A DNA stretch of 64,000 bases from Actinomycetes bacterium (GCA_023428065.1 JAEYZI010000034.1:1-64000); one strand, 5' to 3'; positions 1 through 7,478 are shown, numbered from the stretch's first letter. Notes: generated by a model not told the origin, from the sequence alone. Program-made: numbers and translations.

Positions 1-1
1 C

Positions 2-211
2 GCCCCCGCTGCCGCTGCTCCCGCCTCTGCCGCCGTCGCCCCCGCGGCGCCCGCCTCTGCCGCCCCCGCCGATCCTGCTCCCGCCGATCCTGCTCCCGCC
101 TCTCCCGCGCCAGCGGCTCCTGCGCCCGTCTCTGCCGCCCCCGCGGCGCCCGCCGTCATCCCCCCGCGCCTCGTCGTGCGCGCCTCCACGGCTGCCCCCC
201 GCTCCGCCTGA
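2..211 (+). CDS. C-terminal end of a probable LacI-family regulator (partial)
   Basis: Only the last 69 codons are in the window; the frame enters from the left edge and stops at TGA 209-211. It ends VIPPRLVVRASTAAPRSA; the LVVRxST block is the usual C-terminal signature of LacI/GalR regulators. Directly before it lie about 50 residues that are almost only Ala and Pro, with DPAP repeats, which is not normal for the family. It is co-directional with and upstream of the arabinose operon, so an arabinose-responsive repressor is the natural guess. The assignment rests on one short motif and on context; another Pro/Ala-rich protein cannot be excluded. Confidence 0.5.
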   Translation, partial: APAAAAPASAAVAPAAPASAAPADPAPADPAPASPAPAAPAPVSAAPAAPAVIPPRLVVRASTAAPRSA

Positions 212-244
212 CCCCCGCCTCCGCTCGCCTCCACTCGCCGGCAC

Positions 245-335
245 AGGTCGAAAATGCAGGAGAACCGGCCGCGGGGGCAGGCATCCGCTCAACAGTTGTG
301 GCACCTGACCGCCGCGAGTCCTGCATTTTCGACCT
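245..335. repeat. Inverted repeat pair of the TCCTGCATTTTCGAC family
   Basis: Two perfect 17-nt arms, 245-261 and 319-335, face each other across a 57-nt spacer. The 15-nt core TCCTGCATTTTCGAC and its complement recur at 55549-55663. It lies between the LacI-like gene and the arabinose operon, upstream of the promoter. No reading frame here looks coding. Function unknown. Confidence 0.85.
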
Positions 336-413
336 TGAGGGCGGATGACGAGGGCGGCGGGATGGCGGGGGGCGGGATGACGAGAGTGGCGGGTGGGGCG
401 CGGGACGGTGGAC

Positions 414-441
414 TAACATCGAAGCGTTCGTTAACGTGAAC
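414..441 (+). promoter_or_regulatory. Arabinose operon promoter -10 box and LacI-type operator
   Basis: TAACAT at 414-419 fits a -10 box. Just downstream, the perfect palindrome CGTTAACG (429-436) is flanked by GTT and GAAC, giving an imperfect symmetric site at 424-441. A central CG-containing palindrome over the start point is the usual arrangement for LacI-family repressors, and a LacI-type gene ends immediately upstream. The site is seen directly; its ligand is inferred. Confidence 0.55.
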
Positions 442-494
442 ATCAGCAGCGACATCAGCACCGCACCCCGACCGGCGAGGAGGCCGTGACACCC

Positions 495-2069
495 ATGAGC
501 GCGAGGTATCTCGGGATCGAGCTCGGCTCGACGCGCATCAAGGCCTGCCTGATCGGGGAGGGCGGCGCGACGATCGCCACCGGCTCCCACGCGTGGGAGA
601 ACCGCCTCGAGGACGGACTCTGGACGTACGGGCTCGACGAGGTGCACGCGGGCCTCCGCTCCGCCTACGCCGACCTCGTCGCGAACCTCGGCGAGGCGCC
701 CGCGACGCTCGACGCGATCGGCGTCTCGGCGATGATGCACGGCTACCTCGCGTTCGACGCGGCGGGCGAGCTGCTCGTGCCGTTCCGCACCTGGCGCAAC
801 ACCAACACGGGCCCCGCGGCCTCCGAGCTCTCCGCAGCGCTCGGTGTCAACATCCCCCTCCGCTGGTCGATCGCCCACCTGCACCAGGCGGTGCTCGACC
901 GCGAGCCGCACGTGCAGCGACTCGCGAGCATCACGACCCTCGCCGGCTACGTGCACCGGCTGCTCACCGGCCGCGACGTGCTGGGCGTCGGCGACGCCTC
1001 CGGGATGTTCCCCATCGACCCCGCGACGGGCGACTACGACGCGCGTCTGCTCGACATCGCGCAGGAGCGCCTCGCCGCCGCAGGAGCCCCACTCCGACTC
1101 GCCGAACTGCTGCCGGAGGTGCTCCCCGCGGGAGCGGATGCCGGCGCGCTCACCGCCGACGGCGCCGCGCTGCTCGACGCGAGCGGCACGCTGCGGCCCG
1201 GCATCCCCCTCGCGCCGCCCGAAGGCGACGCGGGCACCGGCATGGTCGCCACCGACGCCGTCCGCCCGCGCACCGCCAACGTCTCGGCGGGCACGAGCAT
1301 CTTCGCGATGGTCGTGCTCGAGGGCGCGCTCGCCGAGCCGAGCCCCGACATCGACGTCGTCACGACGCCCGACGGCAGCCCCGTCGCGATGGTGCACTGC
1401 AACAACGGCTCGAGCGAGCTCGGCGCGTGGGTCGGCGTGTTCCAGGAGTTCGCCGCCGCGATCGGCTCGACCGCGAGCTCCGACGAGATCTTCGCGGCCG
1501 TGCTCGGCGGCGCGCTCGACGCGGACGTCGGCGGCGACGGCCTCTACGCCTACAACCTCCTCTCGGGCGAACCCATCGTCGGCACGCAGGAGGGTCGCCC
1601 GCTCGTCGTGCGCACCCCCGGGTCGCGCCTCACGCTCGCCGGCTTCGGTCGCGCCCAGCTCTTCTCGGTTTTCGCCGCCCTCAGCATCGGGATGCGCGAG
1701 CTCGCCGCGCAGGACGTCGCCCTAGACACGGTCGTGGCCCACGGCGGCCTGTTCCGCACGGGCGGGGTCGCCCAGCGCGCGCTCGCCGCGGCGCTCGACG
1801 CGCCCGTCGCGGTCGGCGAGACCGCGAGCGAGGGCGGCGCGTGGGGCATCGCCCTGCTCGCCGCGTACCGCAGCGCCGTCGCCGGCGGCGAGACGCGCTC
1901 CCTGCCCGACTGGCTCGACGAGACCGTCTTCGCGGATGCCGCGGTCACGACCGTCGCGCCCGTCGCATCCGAGGTCGCGGACTACGCGGCCTACCTCGAC
2001 ACCTGGCGCGCGGGGCTCGCGATCGAGCAGGCCGCCATCGCATCCCTCAGCGAAGGAGACCCGGCATGA
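495..2069 (+). CDS. FGGY-family sugar kinase, probable L-ribulokinase
   Basis: Phosphorylates L-ribulose to L-ribulose 5-phosphate in the arabinose pathway, judged from context. The N-terminus YLGIELGSTRIKA is the first phosphate-binding segment of the ASKHA/FGGY fold, and an ATP-binding VVAHGGLFRTGG segment lies near residues 410-425. At about 524 aa it resembles the xylulokinase-like class rather than classical AraB; such non-orthologous ribulokinases (called AraK in clostridia) are known beside araA. A GTG at 486 is in frame but only 2 nt after the GAGGAGG at 477-483, whereas ATG 495 is 11 nt away, so I prefer 495. Its stop overlaps the next start (ATGA), so the two genes are translationally coupled. 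Xylulokinase specificity is the main alternative. Confidence 0.85.
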   Translation: MSARYLGIELGSTRIKACLIGEGGATIATGSHAWENRLEDGLWTYGLDEVHAGLRSAYADLVANLGEAPATLDAIGVSAMMHGYLAFDAAGELLVPFRTWRNTNTGPAASELSAALGVNIPLRWSIAHLHQAVLDREPHVQRLASITTLAGYVHRLLTGRDVLGVGDASGMFPIDPATGDYDARLLDIAQERLAAAGAPLRLAELLPEVLPAGADAGALTADGAALLDASGTLRPGIPLAPPEGDAGTGMVATDAVRPRTANVSAGTSIFAMVVLEGALAEPSPDIDVVTTPDGSPVAMVHCNNGSSELGAWVGVFQEFAAAIGSTASSDEIFAAVLGGALDADVGGDGLYAYNLLSGEPIVGTQEGRPLVVRTPGSRLTLAGFGRAQLFSVFAALSIGMRELAAQDVALDTVVAHGGLFRTGGVAQRALAAALDAPVAVGETASEGGAWGIALLAAYRSAVAGGETRSLPDWLDETVFADAAVTTVAPVASEVADYAAYLDTWRAGLAIEQAAIASLSEGDPA

Positions 2070-2806
2070 CCGACGCGGACCTCGACGCCGCGATCCAGAC
2101 GACGCGCGAGCAGGTTGCAGCCCTGCACTCCGAGCTCACGCGCTACGGCCTCGTGATCTGGACGGGCGGCAACATCTCCGGACGCGTGCCGGGGGCCGAG
2201 CTGTTCGTCATCAAGCCGAGCGGGGTGAGCTACGACGAGCTCGCGCCGGACAACATGATCCTGTGCGACCTCGACGGCAACGTCGTGCCCGGCACCCCCG
2301 GCTCCGAGCGCAGCCCCTCGAGCGACACCGCGGCGCACGCCTACGTGTACCGCAACATGCCGCACGTCGGTGGCGTCGTGCACACGCACTCGACGTACGC
2401 GACCGCGTGGGCCGCGCGCGGCGAGGCGATCCCCTGCGTCATCACGGGCATGGCGGACGAGTTCGGGGGCGAGATCCCCGTCGGCCCGTTCGCGATCATC
2501 GGCGACGACTCGATCGGCCGCGGCATCGTCGCGACCCTCGACGGGCACCGCTCGCGGGCCGTGCTCATGCAGAACCACGGCGTCTTCACGATCGGCACGG
2601 ACGCGAAGGACGCCGTCAAGGCGGCCGTCATGTGCGAGGACGTCGCGCGCACCATCCACATCGCACGCCAGCTGGGCGAGACGATCCCGATCCCGCAGGA
2701 CAAGATCGACGCCCTCTTCGACCGCTATCAGAACATCTACGGTCAGCCTGCTGACCGGAGACCGATGAACACAGACGGGCAGAAGCCCCAGGGAGAACTC
2801 CAGTGA
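2066..2806 (+). CDS. araD: L-ribulose-5-phosphate 4-epimerase
   Basis: Converts L-ribulose 5-phosphate to D-xylulose 5-phosphate, the last arabinose-specific step before the pentose phosphate pathway. This is a class II aldolase/epimerase fold of 246 aa, close to the usual length. Visible are the phosphate-binding GGNISGR and KPSGV motifs near residues 33-58, the metal-binding pair in HTHSTYATAW near residue 110, and the conserved HGVF near residue 172. The start codon overlaps the stop of the kinase (2066-2069) and its own stop overlaps araA. I chose ATG 2066 because the frame continues upstream only as a shadow of the kinase gene. Confidence 0.95.
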   Translation: MTDADLDAAIQTTREQVAALHSELTRYGLVIWTGGNISGRVPGAELFVIKPSGVSYDELAPDNMILCDLDGNVVPGTPGSERSPSSDTAAHAYVYRNMPHVGGVVHTHSTYATAWAARGEAIPCVITGMADEFGGEIPVGPFAIIGDDSIGRGIVATLDGHRSRAVLMQNHGVFTIGTDAKDAVKAAVMCEDVARTIHIARQLGETIPIPQDKIDALFDRYQNIYGQPADRRPMNTDGQKPQGELQ

Positions 2807-4323
2807 GCCGCAGCATCATCCCCGACCTGAAGAAGAACACCGTCTGGTTCCTCACCGGCAGCCAGGACCTGTACGGCGAGGAGACGCTGCGCCAGGTCGC
2901 CGAGCAGTCGCAGGGGGTCGTGAAGCTCCTCCAGGACGCCGCCGACATCCCCGTGACGATCGAGTGGAAGCCGGTGCTCAAGAGCTCCGAGGCGATCCGG
3001 CGAGCCATGATCGACGCGAACTCCGATGACTCGGTCGTCGGCGTCATCACCTGGATGCACACCTTCAGCCCGTCGAAGATGTGGATCCACGGCTTCGACG
3101 CGCTGCAGAAGCCGCTCCTGCACCTGCACACGCAGGCGAACGTGGCCCTGCCGTGGTCGGAGATCGACTTCGACTTCATGAACCTCAACCAGGCCGCGCA
3201 CGGCGACCGCGAGCACGGCTACATCCTCAGCCGCATGTCGGTGCCGCGGAAGACGGTCGTCGGTCACGCCTCCGACCCCGCGGTGACCGCGGCGATCGGC
3301 ACCTGGACGCGCGCGGCATCCGGCTGGAAGGCCTCGCAGGGGATGCGCGTGGCGCGCTTCGGCGACAACATGCGCAACGTCGCCGTGACCGAGGGCGACA
3401 AGACCGAGGCCGAGATCCGGCTCGGCGTGAGCGTGAACACCTGGGGCGTGAACGAGCTCGTCGCGCGCGTCGACGCGCAGACGGATGCCGACATCGACGC
3501 GCTCGTGCAGGTCTACCTCGCCGAGTACGACGTCGCCCCCGAGCTGCTGCCGGGCGGCGACCGCCACGAGTCGCTGCGCTACGGAGCCGCGACCGAGCTG
3601 GGGCTGCGCTCGATCCTCGAGGAGGTGGGGGCGACCGCCTTCACCGACTCGTTCGAGGATCTCGGCGCCCTCAAGCAGCTGCCCGGTCTCGCCGTGCAGC
3701 GCCTCATGGCCGACGGCTACGGCTTCGGCGCGGAGGGCGACTGGAAGACGGCCGTGCTCGTGCGCATCGCCGCCGTCATGGGGGCGGGCCTCCCCGGCGG
3801 GGCGAGCCTCATGGAGGACTACACCTACGACATGACTCCGGGCGAGGAGCTCATCCTCGGCGCCCACATGCTCGAGGTGTCGCCGTCGCTCAGTTCGAAG
3901 AAGCCGAGCCTCGAGATCCACCCCCTCGGCATCGGCGGCAAGGACGACCCCGTTCGCCTCGTGTTCACGGCGGATGCGGGCCCGGCGGTCGTCGTCGCGC
4001 TGAGCGACCAGCGTGAGCGCTTCCGTCTCGTCGCCAACGCCGTGCTGAACGTCGAGCCGCCGCAGTCGCTGCCGAAGCTGCCGGTGGGGCGCGCCGTGTG
4101 GAAGCCGGAGCCCGACTTCCGCACGAGCGCGACGGCGTGGCTCATCGCGGGCGCCGCCCACCACACGGTCATGACGAACCAGGTGGGCATCGAGGCGTGG
4201 GAGGACTTCGCGCGCATCGCGGGCGTCGAACTGCTCGTCATCGACGAGTCGACGACCATCCGCTCCTTCGAGGACCAGGTGCGGGCGAACGCCGCCTACT
4301 ACCGACTGTCGCAGGGGCTGTAG
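2803..4323 (+). CDS. araA: L-arabinose isomerase
   Basis: Isomerises L-arabinose to L-ribulose, the first pathway step, although it is the third gene of the operon. The protein has 506 aa, as expected for AraA. It begins with the family signature TVWFLTGSQDLYG, and carries the metal-binding glutamates around residue 311 (GAEGDW) and residue 340 (MEDYTYD), followed by the GAHMLEV histidine near 355 and a second histidine in AAHHTVM near 450. It starts with GTG at 2803, in a 4-nt overlap with araD. No arabinose transporter is visible next to it; one may lie to the left of the window. Confidence 0.96.
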   Translation: MSRSIIPDLKKNTVWFLTGSQDLYGEETLRQVAEQSQGVVKLLQDAADIPVTIEWKPVLKSSEAIRRAMIDANSDDSVVGVITWMHTFSPSKMWIHGFDALQKPLLHLHTQANVALPWSEIDFDFMNLNQAAHGDREHGYILSRMSVPRKTVVGHASDPAVTAAIGTWTRAASGWKASQGMRVARFGDNMRNVAVTEGDKTEAEIRLGVSVNTWGVNELVARVDAQTDADIDALVQVYLAEYDVAPELLPGGDRHESLRYGAATELGLRSILEEVGATAFTDSFEDLGALKQLPGLAVQRLMADGYGFGAEGDWKTAVLVRIAAVMGAGLPGGASLMEDYTYDMTPGEELILGAHMLEVSPSLSSKKPSLEIHPLGIGGKDDPVRLVFTADAGPAVVVALSDQRERFRLVANAVLNVEPPQSLPKLPVGRAVWKPEPDFRTSATAWLIAGAAHHTVMTNQVGIEAWEDFARIAGVELLVIDESTTIRSFEDQVRANAAYYRLSQGL

Positions 4324-4363
4324 CCGGAGCGCGCTCTCGGCGGGCCCGCGCGCCCGGCTGTTT

Positions 4364-4554
4364 GCTGTTGTGCAGGAGTCTGCGGCCTGCTGTTGTGCAG
4401 GAAGTTGCTGTTGTGCAGGATCCGCCGCGCCGACCGCATCCGCATGCCCCGGTATTGCGGGCGTCCCGGCGCACACTCCTGCACAACAGCAAGGAGTTCC
4501 TGCACAACAGCGGAGAGCCGCGGCGCATCGGCAGGCGGATTCCTGCACAACAGC
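4364..4554. repeat. Cluster of six GCTGTTGTGCAGGA repeats, three in each orientation
   Basis: The 14-mer GCTGTTGTGCAGGA occurs exactly at 4364-4377, 4389-4402 and 4407-4420, and its exact complement at 4477-4490, 4498-4511 and 4541-4554. The two triplets therefore face each other and could fold into alternative hairpins. Spacing is irregular (18-43 nt between starts within a triplet), which argues against CRISPR. It lies between the convergent genes araA and the LysR-like gene. The TGCAGGA core is shared with the repeats at 245-335 and 55547-55672. Confidence 0.9.
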
Positions 4555-4578
4555 GGGACCGGGGTGCACGACGCGGGG

Positions 4579-4683
4579 CGCTCGACCCACAGCGCAGGGC
4601 GCACGACCCACAGCGCAGGGCGCACGACGCACAGCGCAGGGCGCACGACGCGGGGCGCGGGGCGCACGACGCGCAGCGCGGGG
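4579..4683. repeat. Five tandem 21-nt repeats
   Basis: Consecutive 21-nt units start at 4579, 4600, 4621, 4642 and 4663. The second to fifth begin CGCACGAC, the first begins CGCTCGAC, and most end in GCGCAGGG or GCGCGGGG; more degenerate copies flank them on both sides. The period is a multiple of three and the frames stay open, but the encoded strings (such as AHDPQRR) and the lack of a start signal make a gene unlikely. Slippage-prone intergenic DNA downstream of araA is the simplest reading. Confidence 0.8.
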
Positions 4684-4751
4684 TGCGGACCTCACGGCGT
4701 GCAGCGCGGGACGCACGGGGCACGGCGCACAGCGCGGCGCGGGCGCGCGGC

Positions 4752-5282
4752 TCAGCGGGAGGAGTTGGGGGTGCGGCCGCGCACGATGCCGATGAAGGTC
4801 TCGGTGCGCGGGTCGTCGAGCGCGCGCGACCAGGCGAGACCGATGCCCGAGTCGGGTGCATCGGTCACGACCCGCGCGACGACGTCGCGCCGCGAGTGCG
4901 CACGCGCGACCGACATCGGCATGAGCGCGAGCCCGACGTTAGCGGCGACGAGCTCGACCGTGTCGGCGTCCTGACCCTCGAGGATCGTCTCCCCGTCGAG
5001 CTCGGCGAGCGCGAGCTCGTCGAACGCCGCGACCGGGTGGTCCTTCGGTGCCACGACGACGGGGCGCTCGCGATAGAGCGGGATGACGTGCAGCTCGTCG
5101 TTGGCCGTCACGTCGCGCACGAGCGCCATGTGGGCCGAGCCGTCGCGCAGGGCCACGAGCGCGGCGTCCTGGGGGAGAGGACGCAACTCGAGCGGGCTGC
5201 GCGGCAGGCGCTCGCGCCAGATCCGCTCCCACTTGCCGGGCGTCGCCCCCGGCACGAAGGCGACGACGAACGGTTCGGACAC
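4752..5282 (-). CDS. LysR-type substrate-binding domain protein without a DNA-binding domain
   Basis: The 176-aa product matches the effector-binding half of LysR regulators: an opening strand FVVAFVPGATPGKWERIW, a middle VIPLYRERPVVVAPKDHPVAA crossover region, and a late strand with VELVAANVGLALMPMSVARAH. The N-terminal winged helix is absent, and the open frame upstream cannot supply it because the next gene starts 23 bp away in the opposite direction. GTG at 5282 is preceded by TAGCCT with a 7-nt gap, indicating a leaderless transcript. It may act as a ligand-binding partner, or be a regulator that lost its DNA-binding domain. Its constant-looking companion is the DUF5997 gene. Confidence 0.75.
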   Translation of the reverse strand: MSEPFVVAFVPGATPGKWERIWRERLPRSPLELRPLPQDAALVALRDGSAHMALVRDVTANDELHVIPLYRERPVVVAPKDHPVAAFDELALAELDGETILEGQDADTVELVAANVGLALMPMSVARAHSRRDVVARVVTDAPDSGIGLAWSRALDDPRTETFIGIVRGRTPNSSR

Positions 5283-5305
5283 GCCCCCGAGGCTACCCTC
5301 GGAAC
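5283..5305. promoter_or_regulatory. Back-to-back leaderless promoters with overlapping -10 boxes
   Basis: The two start codons are separated by only 23 bp. On the minus strand TAGCCT (5295 to 5290) lies 7 nt before GTG 5282; on the plus strand TACCCT (5294-5299) lies 6 nt before ATG 5306. The two boxes share the TA at 5294-5295. No ribosome-binding site is visible for either gene. Confidence 0.65.
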
Positions 5306-5683
5306 ATGACCGACGAGCCGCGCGAAGATCGCCGCCAGCAGCCCAAGCCCCCCAAGGCGCAGTACCTCTCGGCGCAGACGGCCGCGAAGAAGCTCGGCAT
5401 CTACCTTCCGGCCGCGCCCGCCGAGTTCCGCGAGGCGCAGCACTCCCGCGACGAGCTCGCGGCGCTCCAGGCCGACCCGCCGGAGTGGCTGCGCACCCTG
5501 CGCGCGGAGGGTCCGCATCCGCGTTCCGAGGTGTCGCGGCGGCTCGGCGTCACCAATTCGGGCCTCGCACGGGCCGGGGTCTCGGATGCCATGACGACCG
5601 CCGAGATCCAGGCGCTCATCGCCGATCCGCCCCAGTGGCTGCACGACGAGCGCAACCGGGCGCGCGCCTCCGGCTCCGCCTGA
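5306..5683 (+). CDS. DUF5997-family protein
   Basis: A soluble 125-aa protein, rich in charged residues. It has an SAQTAAKKLGIYLPAAPAEFREA segment near the N-terminus and two copies of a DPPxWL motif (residues about 51 and 106), each followed by an Arg-rich stretch, which suggests an internal duplication. I recognise it as the actinobacterial DUF5997 family, function unknown. The HPRSEVSRRLGVTNSGLARAG stretch could be a small helix-turn-helix, so it might supply the DNA binding that its divergent LysR-like neighbour lacks; that is inference. ATG 5306 follows a TACCCT box with a 6-nt gap. Confidence 0.75.
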   Translation: MTDEPREDRRQQPKPPKAQYLSAQTAAKKLGIYLPAAPAEFREAQHSRDELAALQADPPEWLRTLRAEGPHPRSEVSRRLGVTNSGLARAGVSDAMTTAEIQALIADPPQWLHDERNRARASGSA

Positions 5684-5694
5684 CGCCCACGCTC

Positions 5695-5718
5695 CGCGGG
5701 GCCGCGCGACGCCCCGCG
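5695..5718 (+). terminator. GC-rich hairpin after the DUF5997 gene
   Basis: CGCGGGG (5695-5701) pairs with CCCCGCG (5712-5718) across a 10-nt loop. There is no T tract, so this is at best a weak intrinsic terminator. Confidence 0.35.
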
Positions 5719-5739
5719 TGAGGGAATTCTCATGCTGTC

Positions 5740-5762
5740 TACCCCCGGACGGGGGGTACCTT
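5740..5762 (+). promoter_or_regulatory. G/C-tract palindrome resembling a CsoR-type operator, overlapping a -10 box
   Basis: TACCCCC (5740-5746) and GGGGGTA (5752-5758) form an inverted repeat with a 5-nt spacer; TACCTT at 5757-5762 would fit a -10 box. The layout resembles the copper operator at 27280-27296 (TACCCC facing GGGGTA), although the spacing differs. It lies upstream of the secreted M28 peptidase. Confidence 0.4.
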
Positions 5763-5814
5763 CGGAGGAACCGTGCCGCCCGAAACGCGGGCGGCGACGT
5801 GGGAAGGGGAACAC

Positions 5815-7425
5815 GTGAGAACACGGACGAGCCGCATCTTCGCGGCTACCGGCATCCTGACGGGGGCGATCCTCGCCGTCGGGCTCGCCGCACCGGCCAA
5901 CGCCGGCGGTTGGCCCGGGCACGGGGGAGGTCACGGTCACCCAGGAGGTGGCGACAAGAACAGCTCCGCGACGCTGCGCAAGGCGGTCACCGCGAAGTCG
6001 ATCCAGTTCCACCTGCGGTCGCTGCAGAAGATCGCGGATGCCAACGGCGGCAATCGCGCTGCGGGCACCGCGGGTCACGAGCAGTCGGCGGCCTACATCG
6101 AGAAGCTCATGAAGCTCGCGGGCTACCAGACCGAACGGCAGCCGTTCAGCTACGAGCGGGTCGACATCGACCGCGCCGAGTTCTCGCAGCTCACGCCGAC
6201 CCCGACCGACTACGTGCTCGAGGACCAGTTCTATCCGATGGACTACTCGGGCGAGGGCACCATCGAGGATGCCGCGGTCACCCCCGTCGACATCCAGCTC
6301 GAGGGCGACCGCGCCACGACCTCCGGCTGTGAGGCCGAGGACTTCGCCGACTTCCCCGCGGGCGACATCGCGCTCATCCAGCGCGGCTCGTGCGACTTCG
6401 CCACGAAGGCGGCGAACGCCGAGGCCGCGGGGGCGTCGGGCGTCGTGATCTTCAACCAGGGCAATGTCGTCGAGGGCGACGACCGCCTGGGCGTCGTGTT
6501 CGGCACGCTCGGCGAGCTCGGGGTGACGATCCCCGTGCTCGGCACGAGCTTCGAGATCGGCGAGTCGTTCGCGCTCGCCGCGGACCCCACTGCGCGCATC
6601 GTGCTCGAGACGACGCAGGTGACGGTGAACACCTTCAACCTCATCGCGAAGAGCCGAGCGGGCGACCCGACCAAGCAGGTCGTCGTGGGTGCGCACCTCG
6701 ACTCCGTGGCCGAGGGGCCGGGCATCAACGACAACGGTTCGGGCTCGGCGACGCAGCTCGAGGTCGCGCTCAAGCTCGCCGTCACGAAGTCGAAGCCCGC
6801 GAACCAGCTCGTGTTCGCGTGGTGGTCGGGCGAGGAGGACGGCCTGCAGGGGTCGAACTACTACGTCTCGCAGCTGACGGAGGAGCAGGCCGCGAACACG
6901 GCCCTCAACCTCAACTTCGACATGGTGGGATCGCCCAACCCGGTGCGGTTCGTCTACGACGGCGACGGCGACGCGTTCGGCGAGGCGGGCCCGGAGGGCT
7001 CGGCGGAGATCGAGAAGACCTTCACCGACTACTTCGCCTCGCAGGGTCTCGCGACGGCGCCGACCGCGTTCGACGGACGCAGCGACTACTTCGCGTTCAT
7101 CGACGCCGGCATCCCGGCGGGTGGCCTGTTCACGGGCGCCGAGGGCATCAAGTCCGAGGAGGAGGCCGCGATCTTCGGCGGCACCGCGGGCGAGCCCTAC
7201 GACCCCTGCTACCACCAGGCGTGCGACACGACCGACAACATCGACCCCGTCGTGCTCGAGCAGATGGCGGATGCGGTGGCTCACGCGGTCCACACCTTCG
7301 GCGACGTGAAGACCTCGGGCTGGGGTCACCACGACCGCGGCGGCGCCTGGAAGAACTGGAAGGCGCACCACGGCTGGGACGGCCGGGGCTTCCACGGCTC
7401 GCCGGGGGACTGCGGCACGCGCTGA
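5815..7425 (+). CDS. Secreted M28-family metallo-aminopeptidase with PA domain
   Basis: Predicted to remove N-terminal residues from peptides outside the cell, using two zinc ions. GTG 5815 follows an AAGGGG ribosome site and gives a clean signal peptide (RTRTSRIFAATG, a hydrophobic core, cleavage after APANA near residue 30). A His/Gly-rich stretch (GHGGGHGHPGGG) follows. Next come a protease-associated domain around residues 140-240 and the M28 catalytic domain: AHLDS near 293, NDNGSG near 304, WWSGEEDG near 338, NFDMVGS near 368 and the final metal histidine in CYHQACDT near 466. The C-terminal 35 residues are again His/Trp/Gly-rich. It resembles Streptomyces griseus aminopeptidase. 536 aa. 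Confidence 0.92.
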   Translation: MRTRTSRIFAATGILTGAILAVGLAAPANAGGWPGHGGGHGHPGGGDKNSSATLRKAVTAKSIQFHLRSLQKIADANGGNRAAGTAGHEQSAAYIEKLMKLAGYQTERQPFSYERVDIDRAEFSQLTPTPTDYVLEDQFYPMDYSGEGTIEDAAVTPVDIQLEGDRATTSGCEAEDFADFPAGDIALIQRGSCDFATKAANAEAAGASGVVIFNQGNVVEGDDRLGVVFGTLGELGVTIPVLGTSFEIGESFALAADPTARIVLETTQVTVNTFNLIAKSRAGDPTKQVVVGAHLDSVAEGPGINDNGSGSATQLEVALKLAVTKSKPANQLVFAWWSGEEDGLQGSNYYVSQLTEEQAANTALNLNFDMVGSPNPVRFVYDGDGDAFGEAGPEGSAEIEKTFTDYFASQGLATAPTAFDGRSDYFAFIDAGIPAGGLFTGAEGIKSEEEAAIFGGTAGEPYDPCYHQACDTTDNIDPVVLEQMADAVAHAVHTFGDVKTSGWGHHDRGGAWKNWKAHHGWDGRGFHGSPGDCGTR

Positions 7426-7478
7426 TCGGCCCGTCGGCCGGGGGCAACCTAACCCCCCACGCTCCCCGGTCGGCGGCC

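Noticed and set aside
4364..4554. Short repeats considered as a CRISPR array.
   Set aside because: The copies are 14 nt, irregularly spaced, and half are inverted; there are no uniform spacers or cas genes.
4098..5309. A 403-codon plus-strand frame through the 21-nt repeats.
   Set aside because: It starts inside araA in another frame and runs antisense to the LysR-like gene; its composition is that of repeat and shadow DNA.
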